Shown: positions 9,724-18,042, counted from the stretch's first letter. The stretch is 64,000 bases of DNA from JALORV01 sp963724365 (GCA_963724365.1 CAVRUR010000003.1:401093-465092); one strand, 5' to 3'. Numbers and translations: made by a program. The notes: a model not told the origin generated them from the sequence alone.

Positions 9724-9812
9724 CAGAAGTCCTCCGCCTTCAACAGGGCCCAGACCAGATAGACGGCCACCGCAACAGCGAGTGCGAGACCCACGGCGTG
9801 CCAGAGGCTCAT
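9723..9812 (-). CDS. kdpF: KdpF, small subunit of the Kdp K+ pump
   Basis: A 29-residue single-span protein (begins MSLWHAVGLALAVAVAVYL, ends KAEDF) directly before kdpA. Length, position, one central hydrophobic helix and the short acidic end match KdpF, which stabilises the KdpFABC complex. The start overlaps the stop of the preceding 34-aa ORF (ATGA), and the stop overlaps the kdpA start (TGATG). The three genes are therefore translationally chained. Confidence 0.88.
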   Translation of the reverse strand: MSLWHAVGLALAVAVAVYLVWALLKAEDF

Positions 9813-9913
9813 CGCTGCTCCCCGCGCGTGTGCAGCAGCCGGTCACACAATGCGACCAGCAGCGCGGTCAGTCCGGCCAGGCCGAGGATCGCTCCAAGAA
9901 AAATGAGATCCAT
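9809..9913 (-). CDS. 34-aa membrane ORF leading the kdp operon
   Basis: A 34-residue ORF (begins MDLIFLGAILGLAGL, ends RGEQR) with one hydrophobic span at residues about 2-23 and a basic tail. It has a good ribosome binding site (TGAGGTG, 6 bases before the ATG). Its stop overlaps the kdpF start in ATGA. I recall similar short ORFs before kdpF in other proteobacteria, usually unnamed. It is the first gene of the operon, so it may also act as a coupling leader peptide. Confidence 0.65.
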   Translation of the reverse strand: MDLIFLGAILGLAGLTALLVALCDRLLHTRGEQR

Positions 9914-9959
9914 TGAATGCACCTCAACGAGTTTGTCGATGGGTACAGACTAGGCAGCC

Positions 9960-9975
9960 CGGCGTAAAGACGCCG
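9960..9975. promoter_or_regulatory. Palindrome upstream of the kdp operon
   Basis: A 6-bp inverted repeat (CGGCGT-AAAG-ACGCCG) lies 47 bases before the first kdp ORF, in the 147-base gap that must contain the operon promoter. A TTGACG element follows on the minus strand, but no well-spaced -10 is visible. The palindrome could be a KdpE or other regulator site, or a weak hairpin; the sequence alone cannot decide. Confidence 0.3.
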
Positions 9976-10060
9976 TCAAGATTTGCGCTTTAGGGTTAGG
10001 CGTCAGTCTCGAAAGTCGCCGGGTGTTGACTTGGCACGCAGCGTCTCCGCAGCGTCCTAA

Positions 10061-11836
10061 CTAGCCGAACCTGCTGTACGCCATGTAGCGGGCTACGTCG
10101 GGTCCGACTCGCGCCTTAGCAAGCCGGATCTGGCGTTTCTCCGCCCTGTCAGTCCGGCGACACTTCAGTCTTCGGTGCGGGCGCTGCCAGACGCTGAGAA
10201 ATGCCCGGAACTTCCCTCTGGCGGAAAGTCGTTCATCCGACAGCGCATCGAGAAAGTCCGACAGTCGCTTCGCCTTGATGACGGAATACGTCGTCAGCGC
10301 GGCGGCTCCGGCCACCACGACAAAGAGGTAGAGCAGCCTCCGCTCCAGCGGACTGTCCGCTTCCGCGAGGAGGTTCATGCCGAGGAAGCCGGTCGCCACC
10401 GTGCCGATCAAGCCGAGGATCGTCACCACGGTCAGTTTGACCACCGTACTGGCCTGGCGGCGCAGACTGTCCGTATCGAGATAGGCGTTCATGTCGCTGA
10501 TGCGCTCCCTTACCTCGGCATACAGCGGATCGAGCGAGAGGTGGCCGGCACAAAGCTGAAACAGCGCACGCGCCTGCGCCTGCTCCGAGACCTCGTGAAA
10601 CCAGTAGCGGTGCGTGAAGCGCAGAAAGATCTCGAAGTTCTGGCGGATGGCGCGCTTGAACCGGCGCACGCGATTCGGGTCGCCGATATCGAGCTGCTTC
10701 AGCTCTTCGGCCAGGCGGTCGGAGAACATCAGCAGCGCCGCCTTCTGGAAGTGCGCGATCAGGAACAGCAGGAAGTGCTGGTGGCGAAACTGCCCCAGCA
10801 CACCGGCCTCCGGATTCAGGAAGAACGTTGAATGCGCGTCGCCGACCACGACCAATGCGTGACCGCAGCTCAGGTAGCGCGTCTGCGGAGCCCGTCCTAC
10901 CGAACACCAGTAGCGGTCGTAGCAGTAACGTGCCTCGAAGTCGCCCAGATGCGCCTCGGAGTAAGGCATTTCGTCACCCGCGCCGGTCACCAGACCAAGG
11001 CGGATGAAGTCGGCGCGGCTTAGCGCGCGCGGGTCGTCGACGGCCAGGTAACCCATCAGCGGCATGCGGTAGTACTCGAGTTGGCGATAGCGGATCAAGC
11101 CCTTGACGTCGACGTGCTCGGGCAGCAGGGGCTTGAGCAGAAAGGCCCAATGCGAACCGATACGCGGAGTCCGGTGCTCGCCGACGAACGCTAGAAAGCG
11201 CTCGCGCTCGCCCGTGTCCGACGTCGCCAGCACCTTGCCGCTCGGCGCCAACCACTCGACGCTGTGCATCGAGTGCAGTCCCTCGCCGTCTTCGTCCCAA
11301 CTGGCCGGGTAGGCGCGCCCGAAGCGGTAAAGCATCTCCTGCGCCTGGGTGAGCGTCAGATCAGCGCCATAGACCTCGACGTTAAGCATCACGACGTCGA
11401 TGTCGTAGAAGAAGTAGAGGTCGACGTGCGCGATGCGAAGGATCAACGGCGGCTCGCCGGCGCGCGTCGTCAGTCGCACCGCCGCCACGTCGTCGCGACG
11501 GAACACGCGCATTGGCGACGAGCCCGGCGGACGCGCATTGCCTTCCCCGCCACGCAGATCCCCATGCTCCTTGCGACCCTCGCCGTACAGAAAGCGCTGC
11601 ACGTAGGGCAGGAAGGTCACGAACTCGCTGTAGTGGCGCTCCTGGAACTTGGACGGATCGCCGGTGAATTCGTCGAGCACTTCATGCCATGGACAGTCCG
11701 GGCCACCTGCTTCGAGCACCTCCCAGTGGCGCTGGATCTGGCTGCTGGTGTCGAGCGGCAACAATTGCAGCGGCCACAGCAGAATCTGCCGGAACTGCCG
11801 CACCCGATTTTCCTGACCGACGTCTCCGCCGTGCAT
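10061..11836 (-). CDS. CorA-like membrane protein with a large N-terminal domain
   Basis: A 591-residue protein whose C-terminal part has CorA topology. One membrane span ends in the signature GMN (about residues 470-495, ATGFLGMNLL), a short loop follows, then a second span (RLLYLFVVVAGAAALTTY). A soluble alpha-rich region precedes this. The basic C-terminal tail of about 70 residues is unusual, because CorA ends soon after its second span. The N-terminal 350 residues are longer than in CorA/MIT Mg2+ channels, which are about 320 residues in all. A divalent-cation transport role is therefore inferred only from the C-terminus. The start has a weak GGAGCG binding site. Confidence 0.7.
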   Translation of the reverse strand: MHGGDVGQENRVRQFRQILLWPLQLLPLDTSSQIQRHWEVLEAGGPDCPWHEVLDEFTGDPSKFQERHYSEFVTFLPYVQRFLYGEGRKEHGDLRGGEGNARPPGSSPMRVFRRDDVAAVRLTTRAGEPPLILRIAHVDLYFFYDIDVVMLNVEVYGADLTLTQAQEMLYRFGRAYPASWDEDGEGLHSMHSVEWLAPSGKVLATSDTGERERFLAFVGEHRTPRIGSHWAFLLKPLLPEHVDVKGLIRYRQLEYYRMPLMGYLAVDDPRALSRADFIRLGLVTGAGDEMPYSEAHLGDFEARYCYDRYWCSVGRAPQTRYLSCGHALVVVGDAHSTFFLNPEAGVLGQFRHQHFLLFLIAHFQKAALLMFSDRLAEELKQLDIGDPNRVRRFKRAIRQNFEIFLRFTHRYWFHEVSEQAQARALFQLCAGHLSLDPLYAEVRERISDMNAYLDTDSLRRQASTVVKLTVVTILGLIGTVATGFLGMNLLAEADSPLERRLLYLFVVVAGAAALTTYSVIKAKRLSDFLDALSDERLSARGKFRAFLSVWQRPHRRLKCRRTDRAEKRQIRLAKARVGPDVARYMAYSRFG

Positions 11837-11890
11837 TGAAGCGCTCCGGGAAGTGAAAGGCGGCGCCAGTCTATGCCCGGCACCTCCCGC

Positions 11891-12232
11891 TCAACCGCCG
11901 CGGGTGACAGCCGTGGACGTATTTGGGGCGCAGACTGGTTGCACACGACCGAACTGGGCGCTGCGGGTCGACGACATCACCAGGTGCATCGCTTCGTCCA
12001 CGGCCTCGCGGTCCAGGACGATGTGCAACGAGGCGAGCGTCTCGAGCGAACCCGGCTCTTTGACCTCGGTCTTCACGAGCCGCTGGATGCGGCCACCCAG
12101 CGCGACGAACAGCACACGTCGCAGGGGTTCGGCGTCGCTGGCGGCTACCGTCACGGACAGCCGCGACCGTGCGCGGACTTGAGTCGGCACGGCAGATTGC
12201 GTTTGGGCGGTGATCTGACGTTGTGCTTGCAT
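11891..12232 (-). CDS. Small conserved-looking protein, 113 aa
   Basis: An excellent ribosome binding site (AAGGAGA, 5 bases before the ATG) supports this 113-residue gene. The N-terminal 20 residues are polar and Gln/Thr-rich. The centre (RSRLSVTVAASDAEPLRRVLFVALGGRI) looks like the beta-strand/helix pattern of an ACT-like or ferredoxin-like small-molecule fold, with a second helix near LVMSSTRSAQ. This is a fold impression, not a family match. It is divergent from the MFS gene at 12396 and ends 54 bases before the CorA-like gene, with which it may be cotranscribed. Confidence 0.6.
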   Translation of the reverse strand: MQAQRQITAQTQSAVPTQVRARSRLSVTVAASDAEPLRRVLFVALGGRIQRLVKTEVKEPGSLETLASLHIVLDREAVDEAMHLVMSSTRSAQFGRVQPVCAPNTSTAVTRGG

Positions 12233-12395
12233 GGATCTCCTTCAGTGGCCGGCGCCGTGCGCTCGACGCTTGGATGCTTCACGACCGAGCGGGGTCCGAC
12301 GGAGAACAATCTAGTGATGCGCGCGTCAAGACGGCGTAAATTTTTGTCGGCACCTCCGTGCGCCGGGACAGAACCGCGGCGTAGCATCGCCGCCC

Positions 12396-13631
12396 ATGTC
12401 GTCTATGGACTTCCGCCGCGTCTTCGCGGCCGAGGTGGTATCCACCTTCGGCTCGCTGATGAGCCGGCTGGCGATACCGTGGCTCGCCGTGCTGGTGCTG
12501 CAGGCGGAGCCGACCGCGATGGCGCTGCTGGCTGTCGCCGATGTCGCGGCCGGCGCGCTCGCGGCGCTGCTGCTCGGCGCACTGGTCGACCGCTGGCCCA
12601 AGCGACGCACGATGATCGCCGCCGACCTCGTTCGCGCGGCGATGCTCTTCACCGTACCCGTGATGGCCCTGCTCGACCGGCTCTCGATCAGCTGGCTGGT
12701 CGTCGTTGTCGCGGTCAACGGCGCGCTGACGGTGGCGTTCGAACTGGCGCAGTCGGCCTGGATCGCGCGCAGCACTGCGCATGAAGACCTGACGCAACGC
12801 AACTCCGCACTGGCTGCCGGCGGCGCCGCGACCGAGGCGGTGTCGTTCAGTCTTACCGGGTGGCTCTTCCAGTGGCTCGGCGCGGTGGTCGTGATGGTGG
12901 CCGATGCGCTGACCTACGTCGCATCGGCGCTGCTGCTGGTGAAAATCAGCGAGCCACCACCACTGAAGGAAGAGACGCCGGCAGCCACCACGTTGCGGGG
13001 ACGCGTGCAGGCGCTGGTATCGGAAGTGCGGGCGGGAATGCATGCCGTCGCGGCCGATCCCGTGCTGCGTGGACTGGCCATGGTCGCGACGCTGGTCGCC
13101 TTCGCGATGAGTTTCGCCAGCACCACGTACATGATCTATGTCTCGCGCGATGTCGCCTTTCCGACAGGCACGCTGGGCCTGCTGTTCGCGCTCGGTGGCA
13201 TCGGGTCGCTCTTCGGCTCGTGGCTGACCGCGCGCACCGCCAACAGCATTGATGCACGGTCCTGGCTGGTCGGCAGCCTTGCGCTGTGGGCACTCGGCAG
13301 CGTGGCCACACCGCTCGCGACCTCCGCCGGCCTGATCGGCATCGTGCTGATCGCCACGCAGCAGATCGTCGGTGACGCGGGCGGCATGGCCTACGGGATT
13401 GCCGATCGCACGTTGCGCCAGACTCACGCTGCGCCCGAGTTCCTCGCGCGCGTCGATGCGAGTGTTCGCACGCTCGGCTACATGGCGACGCTCGTCGGAG
13501 CACTCATCAGCGGCGTGCTGGCCGAGCGCTACGGGGCGCGCGCGCTGCTCTTCGCATCGTCGGCACTGATCGGCGTGGCCGCGCTTGCGGCGGCGCTGTT
13601 ACTGCGGGCGAGACCACCCGCTGCAGACTAG
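12396..13631 (+). CDS. MFS efflux transporter
   Basis: A 411-residue major facilitator with about twelve hydrophobic spans. The loop between helices 2 and 3 carries the MFS motif as GALVDRWPKRRTMI (residues about 62-75). It resembles the MFS_3/EntS-like drug or siderophore exporter group rather than sugar porters, but the substrate is unknown. It is divergent from the small gene at 11891-12232. The last 30 codons (from 13542) have a diverged second copy at 15905-15997, after the TIR-Hsp70 gene, which suggests that DNA was inserted or exchanged here. Confidence 0.85.
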   Translation: MSSMDFRRVFAAEVVSTFGSLMSRLAIPWLAVLVLQAEPTAMALLAVADVAAGALAALLLGALVDRWPKRRTMIAADLVRAAMLFTVPVMALLDRLSISWLVVVVAVNGALTVAFELAQSAWIARSTAHEDLTQRNSALAAGGAATEAVSFSLTGWLFQWLGAVVVMVADALTYVASALLLVKISEPPPLKEETPAATTLRGRVQALVSEVRAGMHAVAADPVLRGLAMVATLVAFAMSFASTTYMIYVSRDVAFPTGTLGLLFALGGIGSLFGSWLTARTANSIDARSWLVGSLALWALGSVATPLATSAGLIGIVLIATQQIVGDAGGMAYGIADRTLRQTHAAPEFLARVDASVRTLGYMATLVGALISGVLAERYGARALLFASSALIGVAALAAALLLRARPPAAD

Positions 13632-13736
13632 GGCGCCAACCAATCGTCGCAACAAGACCCGCATTCTTCTTGGCGCTCCTGTCACCGCCGGCTACTCTTC
13701 TCGTGCCGCTCGTTCGATCGTGTCATTTCGCCTGAT

Positions 13737-15767
13737 ATGCCGCATGCCTTCGTTTCCTATGTGAGGGACAACTCGTCCGAGGTTGAACGCCTCGTGCGGG
13801 ACCTGCGCTCGGCCGGGGTCGAGGTCTGGTACGACCGCGATTCACTCAAAGCTGGCAGTCGCTGGGCCGAGGCCATCGTGGCCGGGATTGAGTCCGGCGG
13901 CTTCTTCCTCGCCTGCTTCAGCAAGGAGTACGCAAGCCGGGAGCGAACCTACATGGACGAGGAACTGGTGGTGGCCCGCGCCCTGATGGCTCAGCGCCGT
14001 GAAGATCGGTCATGGCTCATCCCGCTGTTGCTTAACGGCTGCACTCCCGGCGGTGTCGGGCTGCTCACGGATCCGGTTCTTGGAGCACTGCACTGCGTTT
14101 CGATGTCGCCGGAATGGGCCGACGGCATGCGTCGCATCCTTGAGACCGTGAGTCCGGAGCGCTCGTTCGGGCGCTGTCTGAACGCACTACCGGCGCAACA
14201 GTCGCGGATATCCGGAACCGCGGCCCCACTGCTCGCGCTCGACTTCGGCACCTCGCAATCCCTGTTGGCCTACAGGGGCGACAACCTGGAGTGGGTGGCA
14301 ATACGCGGGTCGGACGGGCGATCGTTCCACCCTTCCGTGGTTACCTTTGCCGACAACTGGGATTACTGGGTTTGCGCGGAAGCCGCTGATGCGGCCACGC
14401 GCCGGCCCGAGCGTTCCGTAGCGCACATCAAGCGCCTGCTCGCAAGGGACGCAGAAATCGGCATTGGCCACAAGCGTTTCGATGCCGTAACGATAGCCAG
14501 CCTCGTGATCCGTCACATGCGAGCCTGCGCCGAGCGGCAACTGGGTGTACCGGTCGAGCGCGTCGTCGCTTCTGTGCCGGCCGACTATTCCCAGCCGCAG
14601 AAGGCCGCGCTCGTTCGAGCCTGCGAACAGGCGGGGTTGAAGATTGCGCGCTTGATCGCCGAACCGACTGCCGCCGCTTTACTGACGAGCGACTGGTTGC
14701 GTGAACGGCCGCACTTGAGTCCGCGGAAGAACGATGGGGACGACGACGTCGTGGTGCTGGTTGTCGATGTTGGTGGTGGTACCACCGACGTTTCAGTGGT
14801 GGAGGTCGCCTCCATTGAAGAAGACCGGCAGTTCGAGGTGTTGGTGACGATCGGAGACAACGAGCTCGGAGGCATGGACTACGACTCGGCAATCCACGCG
14901 TTCATCCGGGAGTCGATCATCGATCCGTTGGTCCGCAAAGGTATGTGCTGGACACCGATCGATGACCAGCGCCTATTGTTGTACGTGCGCCAAGCCAAGG
15001 AAGCCCTCTCTCGAAGTGAACACTGCGCGATCGTGATACCTGATGTGGAAACCCGACCCGGGCGGCTCGAAACACTGACCCTCGACGTGGATCGTTCGTC
15101 GCTCACCGGTGCATTGAAAGCGCTCGACGCGCGGCTACACAAGCTTATCGACGGCGCTTTGTCGGCAATAAGGCAGGTTCAAGGGACCGCAGGGCCACCT
15201 ACCATTGGAGCCGTGCTGCTGGGGGGGCAGGGGTCAAAGCTATGGACAATCGCCGAGTCGCTGCAGAGCAGGTTCGTAGGAATAGACATTGAGAAGCAGT
15301 ACCAGGAGAACGCTGTCTCGCTAGGACTCTCCAGCCAGTCCGCCGTGCTCGACGGACGCCGCGGGGATCTGCTCCTGATCAACTGCACCACGCGTGGCGT
15401 CGGAATACGATATCGGGATGAATTGGCTGCAACTGACGACAAGCTGGAGCCCACGCATGAAATTTCCTTGTCGCCTGATAAAAACAAGAAGATCGCTTCA
15501 CTTATAAGTGCCGATACGTCTATCCCTACCATTCGCGTGCTCACGTTCAAAGCAAGCGGTCCGGGCCACTTGAGTATCGACTTGCTCGAGTTGGACAAAG
15601 CGGCGCAACCCACGTGTCTGCTTTCCACACTTCAGACTGACCTGCCAGTGGAAGACAGTGTGCTGCAGTTAGTTGTCGACATTGACGCGAACGACAACCT
15701 GCACTTTCGACTCAAGGATCGCGAACGGCAACAGTTGCTGGACGAACAGGATCTCAGACTGTTCTGA
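13737..15767 (+). CDS. TIR domain - Hsp70 (DnaK-like) fusion protein
   Basis: A 676-residue fusion. Residues 1 to about 140 are a TIR domain: HAFVSYVRDN strand A, the D/E-rich start of helix A, WYDRDSLKAGSRW in the BB-loop region, and SKEYASRERTYMDEEL, where Glu75/76 sits at the position of the NADase glutamate. Residues about 165-540 are an Hsp70 ATPase domain: phosphate-1 LDFGTSQS (168-175), IAEPTAAA (307-314), phosphate-2 VVDVGGGTTD (342-351), DNELGGMDYD (374-383) and adenosine LLGGQGSK (494-501). Residues about 540-676 look like a short beta substrate-binding part without the helical lid. TIR domains in bacteria often consume NAD+ in antiphage defence; that role here is inferred. No strong binding site precedes the ATG. 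Confidence 0.9.
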   Translation: MPHAFVSYVRDNSSEVERLVRDLRSAGVEVWYDRDSLKAGSRWAEAIVAGIESGGFFLACFSKEYASRERTYMDEELVVARALMAQRREDRSWLIPLLLNGCTPGGVGLLTDPVLGALHCVSMSPEWADGMRRILETVSPERSFGRCLNALPAQQSRISGTAAPLLALDFGTSQSLLAYRGDNLEWVAIRGSDGRSFHPSVVTFADNWDYWVCAEAADAATRRPERSVAHIKRLLARDAEIGIGHKRFDAVTIASLVIRHMRACAERQLGVPVERVVASVPADYSQPQKAALVRACEQAGLKIARLIAEPTAAALLTSDWLRERPHLSPRKNDGDDDVVVLVVDVGGGTTDVSVVEVASIEEDRQFEVLVTIGDNELGGMDYDSAIHAFIRESIIDPLVRKGMCWTPIDDQRLLLYVRQAKEALSRSEHCAIVIPDVETRPGRLETLTLDVDRSSLTGALKALDARLHKLIDGALSAIRQVQGTAGPPTIGAVLLGGQGSKLWTIAESLQSRFVGIDIEKQYQENAVSLGLSSQSAVLDGRRGDLLLINCTTRGVGIRYRDELAATDDKLEPTHEISLSPDKNKKIASLISADTSIPTIRVLTFKASGPGHLSIDLLELDKAAQPTCLLSTLQTDLPVEDSVLQLVVDIDANDNLHFRLKDRERQQLLDEQDLRLF

Positions 15768-15904
15768 AAGCACGGGGCCGGTCCACGGGGAAACCGCCGC
15801 GCACTCACGGCTGAAAGGCTACGGGCAGGCCGGGCAAAGACGCTCTCTGGTTGGCGCCAATCAACGACTCGACTGTGGCCGACTCGCCAGCGCGTCGCAC
15901 CGGC

Positions 15905-15997
15905 GCGCTGCTGTTCGCGTCGTCGGCACTGATCGGTGTGGCCGCACCCGTGGCAGCGCTGCTGCTGGGGACGCGACCGGCACCGGTGGCGCCCTGA
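15905..15997 (+). pseudogene. Remnant of an MFS transporter 3' end
   Basis: The frame reads ALLFASSALIGVAA and ends at a TGA at 15997. It matches the C-terminal 30 codons of the MFS gene (13542-13631). By eye the first 63 bases match at about 53 positions, and most differences are at third codon positions. That pattern means both copies evolved as coding sequence, so this is the tail of a related MFS gene rather than a fresh duplication. The rest of that gene is missing. The remnant lies directly after the TIR-Hsp70 gene. Confidence 0.7.
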
Positions 15998-16004
15998 ATA
16001 GGAC

Positions 16005-16298
16005 TTACTCCACACCGGGAATGATCCGTACCTCGCGCTTCACAGAATCGCGCATGATGGCGAGGACGGTTTGATATGCCGGGCTCTCGTAGGCGGCGAT
16101 GGCCTGTTCAACGCTCGGAAATTCGATGACGACACAGCGTTGAGCGGCACCGCCTTCATACACCTCGGTCGGCATGCAACGAGCGAGAAAGCGGGCTCCG
16201 AACGACGGGAGCACCGGCGTTGCGGCCTCGGCGTACTTCGCCAGCACACTCGGGTCTGACACGGTGTGATAGGAGGCGATGCAGTATCCCTTGGCCAT
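16005..16298 (-). CDS. DUF1330 family protein
   Basis: A 97-residue protein with the DUF1330 pattern: GYCIASYHTVSDPSVLAKYAE at the start, a central ARCMPTEVYEGG, VIEFPSVEQAIAAYESPAYQ and a C-terminal strand. This is a dimeric alpha+beta-barrel fold of about 95 residues with no settled biochemical function. A clear ribosome binding site (AGGAG) precedes the ATG. It ends 8 bases from the MFS remnant and is followed upstream by the metallo-beta-lactamase gene on the same strand. Confidence 0.88.
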   Translation of the reverse strand: MAKGYCIASYHTVSDPSVLAKYAEAATPVLPSFGARFLARCMPTEVYEGGAAQRCVVIEFPSVEQAIAAYESPAYQTVLAIMRDSVKREVRIIPGVE

Positions 16299-16404
16299 CG
16301 GTCACTCCTGGCGAGTGGGCAATTCAAGCAACACACCGACCGCTGTCGATTGCTGAACAATTTACGCTGACAGGCGCCAGGACCGCTGCCGGCCGAGGCC
16401 GAAC

Positions 16405-17370
16405 TCAGAACCTGTATAGCTTTCCAACCGCCGATGGAACGACGGCATCGCCAAAGTCGCTTGCCAATGCAGCGGTCGCTCTCCAGCCGGTGCAATGGGC
16501 GGCGGCGATTACCCGCAGGTCGAACTCGTGCATGGCCTCGACGGTTTCGGGGATCACCCGCTCGTTGGTACCCGACAGATGGAAGCCGCCCATCACGCCG
16601 TGGGCAGACATGTGCGGAAAGCAATCGCGGGCGTGCTTGAGGACGTTGACCACTCCCGCGTGCGAGCAGGCGGTGAAAACGATCAGCCCCTTGCCCTTGA
16701 CCGCGACGGCGACGAAGCGCTCGTCCATGATCAGCGGATCCGGCTCCCAACCGCTGCCGTCGGCCGTCCGGCGGTGCTGGCCGGGCAATCCGATTTCAAA
16801 TTCTGTTACGCGCGGAATCTCACCGCTGACGTAGAAGCAGTCGTCCAGTATCGACTGGGCCTGGGTCGCATGGACGACCTCGGCCCCGTGCTGAGCGAGT
16901 TGATGAGCGCTCGGTACATCCTCGAATAACCGGAACGCGCCGTCCGCCGCCTTCGTCGCGCGTGACCGGTACATCCCGGGATGCATGTAGGTCGGGACGT
17001 CGCGACCGCCATTGCGCTGTCGAATCATCTGCAGGGCACGCAACATCGCGCCACAGTGGTCCCAGTGACCATGCGACAGCACGACGCCTTCGACCTGTCC
17101 CATGTCGAAGCCCAATCGCTCGACGTTACGTTCGAAGACGGTTTCGTCCGGTCCGGTGTCGAAGAGCAGCGTCCGCGCCCGACCGCCGTGCCTCACCGTA
17201 ATTGCACAGGAAAGCCCATGCGCTGCACAGCACAGGCAGCGTCCTGACAAGGCCCGCATCCCGCGCTTCCACAGGCGCGGCCATTCGTTCTCGACAAACA
17301 GGGGCGTCGTCGACAAATTGTCGGTGACGTTGTCGACGAGCACGAGAACCTCGACCTCGTCCGCTTCCAC
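16405..17370 (-). CDS. Metallo-beta-lactamase-fold hydrolase
   Basis: A 321-residue MBL-fold protein. The metal motif is SHGHWDHCGA (HxHxDH, near residue 100), with further ligands at TACSHAGVVN and the C-terminal AAHCTGW. The overall pattern resembles the group annotated as 7,8-dihydropterin-6-yl-methyl-4-(beta-D-ribofuranosyl)aminobenzene-5'-phosphate synthase-like proteins, whose real substrates are mostly unknown. The first codon is GTG with no good binding site, so the start may be a little further in. Two Cys-rich turns near residue 47 (CLCCAAHGLSC) are part of this subfamily's N-terminal region. Confidence 0.82.
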   Translation of the reverse strand: MEADEVEVLVLVDNVTDNLSTTPLFVENEWPRLWKRGMRALSGRCLCCAAHGLSCAITVRHGGRARTLLFDTGPDETVFERNVERLGFDMGQVEGVVLSHGHWDHCGAMLRALQMIRQRNGGRDVPTYMHPGMYRSRATKAADGAFRLFEDVPSAHQLAQHGAEVVHATQAQSILDDCFYVSGEIPRVTEFEIGLPGQHRRTADGSGWEPDPLIMDERFVAVAVKGKGLIVFTACSHAGVVNVLKHARDCFPHMSAHGVMGGFHLSGTNERVIPETVEAMHEFDLRVIAAAHCTGWRATAALASDFGDAVVPSAVGKLYRF

Positions 17371-17665
17371 AAGTGATCGACACCACGACCTCCTGTCGCT
17401 GGCGGTTGTGACCTCTGTGGATTGTGTCTGCTTTCCGGCGGATTCGGAAGACTGGGGAGTCGTCGGATGGCGGCCAGATGCTGTCCGCGCGTCGCTCCGT
17501 CGCGCGTTTTCTTACAGATGCAGATGGCATAAACAAGTGGCGGATCGATCTGGCCCGCGGGTAAGCAATCGCGGCAGCGCATCGACCAACGGTGGCGTAC
17601 GGAAAGGTCGTCGAATCGAACCCCCGCCGTGCCAACTACCTCAACCCACCCTAAGGAGCCACAAA
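17371..17665. other. Intergenic region between divergent genes
   Basis: These 295 bases separate the MBL-fold gene (minus) from the small secreted protein (plus). Both promoters should lie here. Some frames run through from the neighbouring genes, but none has a start signal or protein-like composition. No repeat or RNA gene is recognised. Confidence 0.35.
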
Positions 17666-17935
17666 ATGACCATCCGCCCCCTGATTGCCGCCCTCGCCTT
17701 CGCTTCACTCGCCGCGCCACTGGCCGCGCACGCCGACGCACCGTCGGGCGAGATTTACACCGTATTCGCGATCGATCAGAACGCCAAAGTGACCGTCCCC
17801 GAGTTCGATCGTCGCGACTACAACCCGAACGTCGATGAACTCCTGGCGGGCCTGAAGTTCACTCCGACCACGGTCACGCGCGAACAGGTACTGGAGGAAC
17901 TCGCCGCGATGCCGCCGGAGAAAGTCGGCGCCTGA
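17666..17935 (+). CDS. Small secreted protein, 89 aa
   Basis: An AAGGAG site 7 bases before the ATG sets the start. The product has a typical Sec signal peptide (MTIRPLIAALAFASLAAPLA, cleaved after AHA at about residue 23). The mature part is about 65 residues, acidic, without Cys (begins DAPSGEIYTVFAIDQ). It contains the segment YNPNVDELLAGLKF and ends in a charged helix (TREQVLEELAAM). I do not recognise the family. A strong hairpin lies just downstream. Confidence 0.75.
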   Translation: MTIRPLIAALAFASLAAPLAAHADAPSGEIYTVFAIDQNAKVTVPEFDRRDYNPNVDELLAGLKFTPTTVTREQVLEELAAMPPEKVGA

Positions 17936-17964
17936 TGCAACGTCGGCAGGTGCAGCCTCGGTGA

Positions 17965-17986
17965 CGCGGCAGCAGTAGCTGCCGCG
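17965..17986 (+). terminator. Hairpin after the small secreted protein gene
   Basis: A perfect 9-bp stem (CGCGGCAGC / GCTGCCGCG) with an AGTA loop, 30 bases after the stop and followed by CCGCCTTCCTTT. This is a plausible intrinsic terminator. It also lies downstream of the convergent aldolase gene. Confidence 0.6.
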
Positions 17987-18042
17987 CCGCCTTCCTTTAT
18001 GACGCACGGCTTGGAACTACCGTTCGCGCGCGGCGCGAACAC

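Noticed and set aside
9724..9846. A 41-codon N-terminal extension of kdpA
   Set aside because: It overlaps KdpF and the 34-aa ORF, and KdpA homology begins at MSGFGALQ.
12279..13427. A 382-codon minus-strand frame opposite the MFS gene
   Set aside because: Antisense to the MFS gene; its product is charged and without hydrophobic pattern.
13632..16004. A mobile element carrying the TIR-Hsp70 gene
   Set aside because: No integrase, transposase, terminal inverted repeat or tRNA was found; only the duplicated gene tail supports an exchange.
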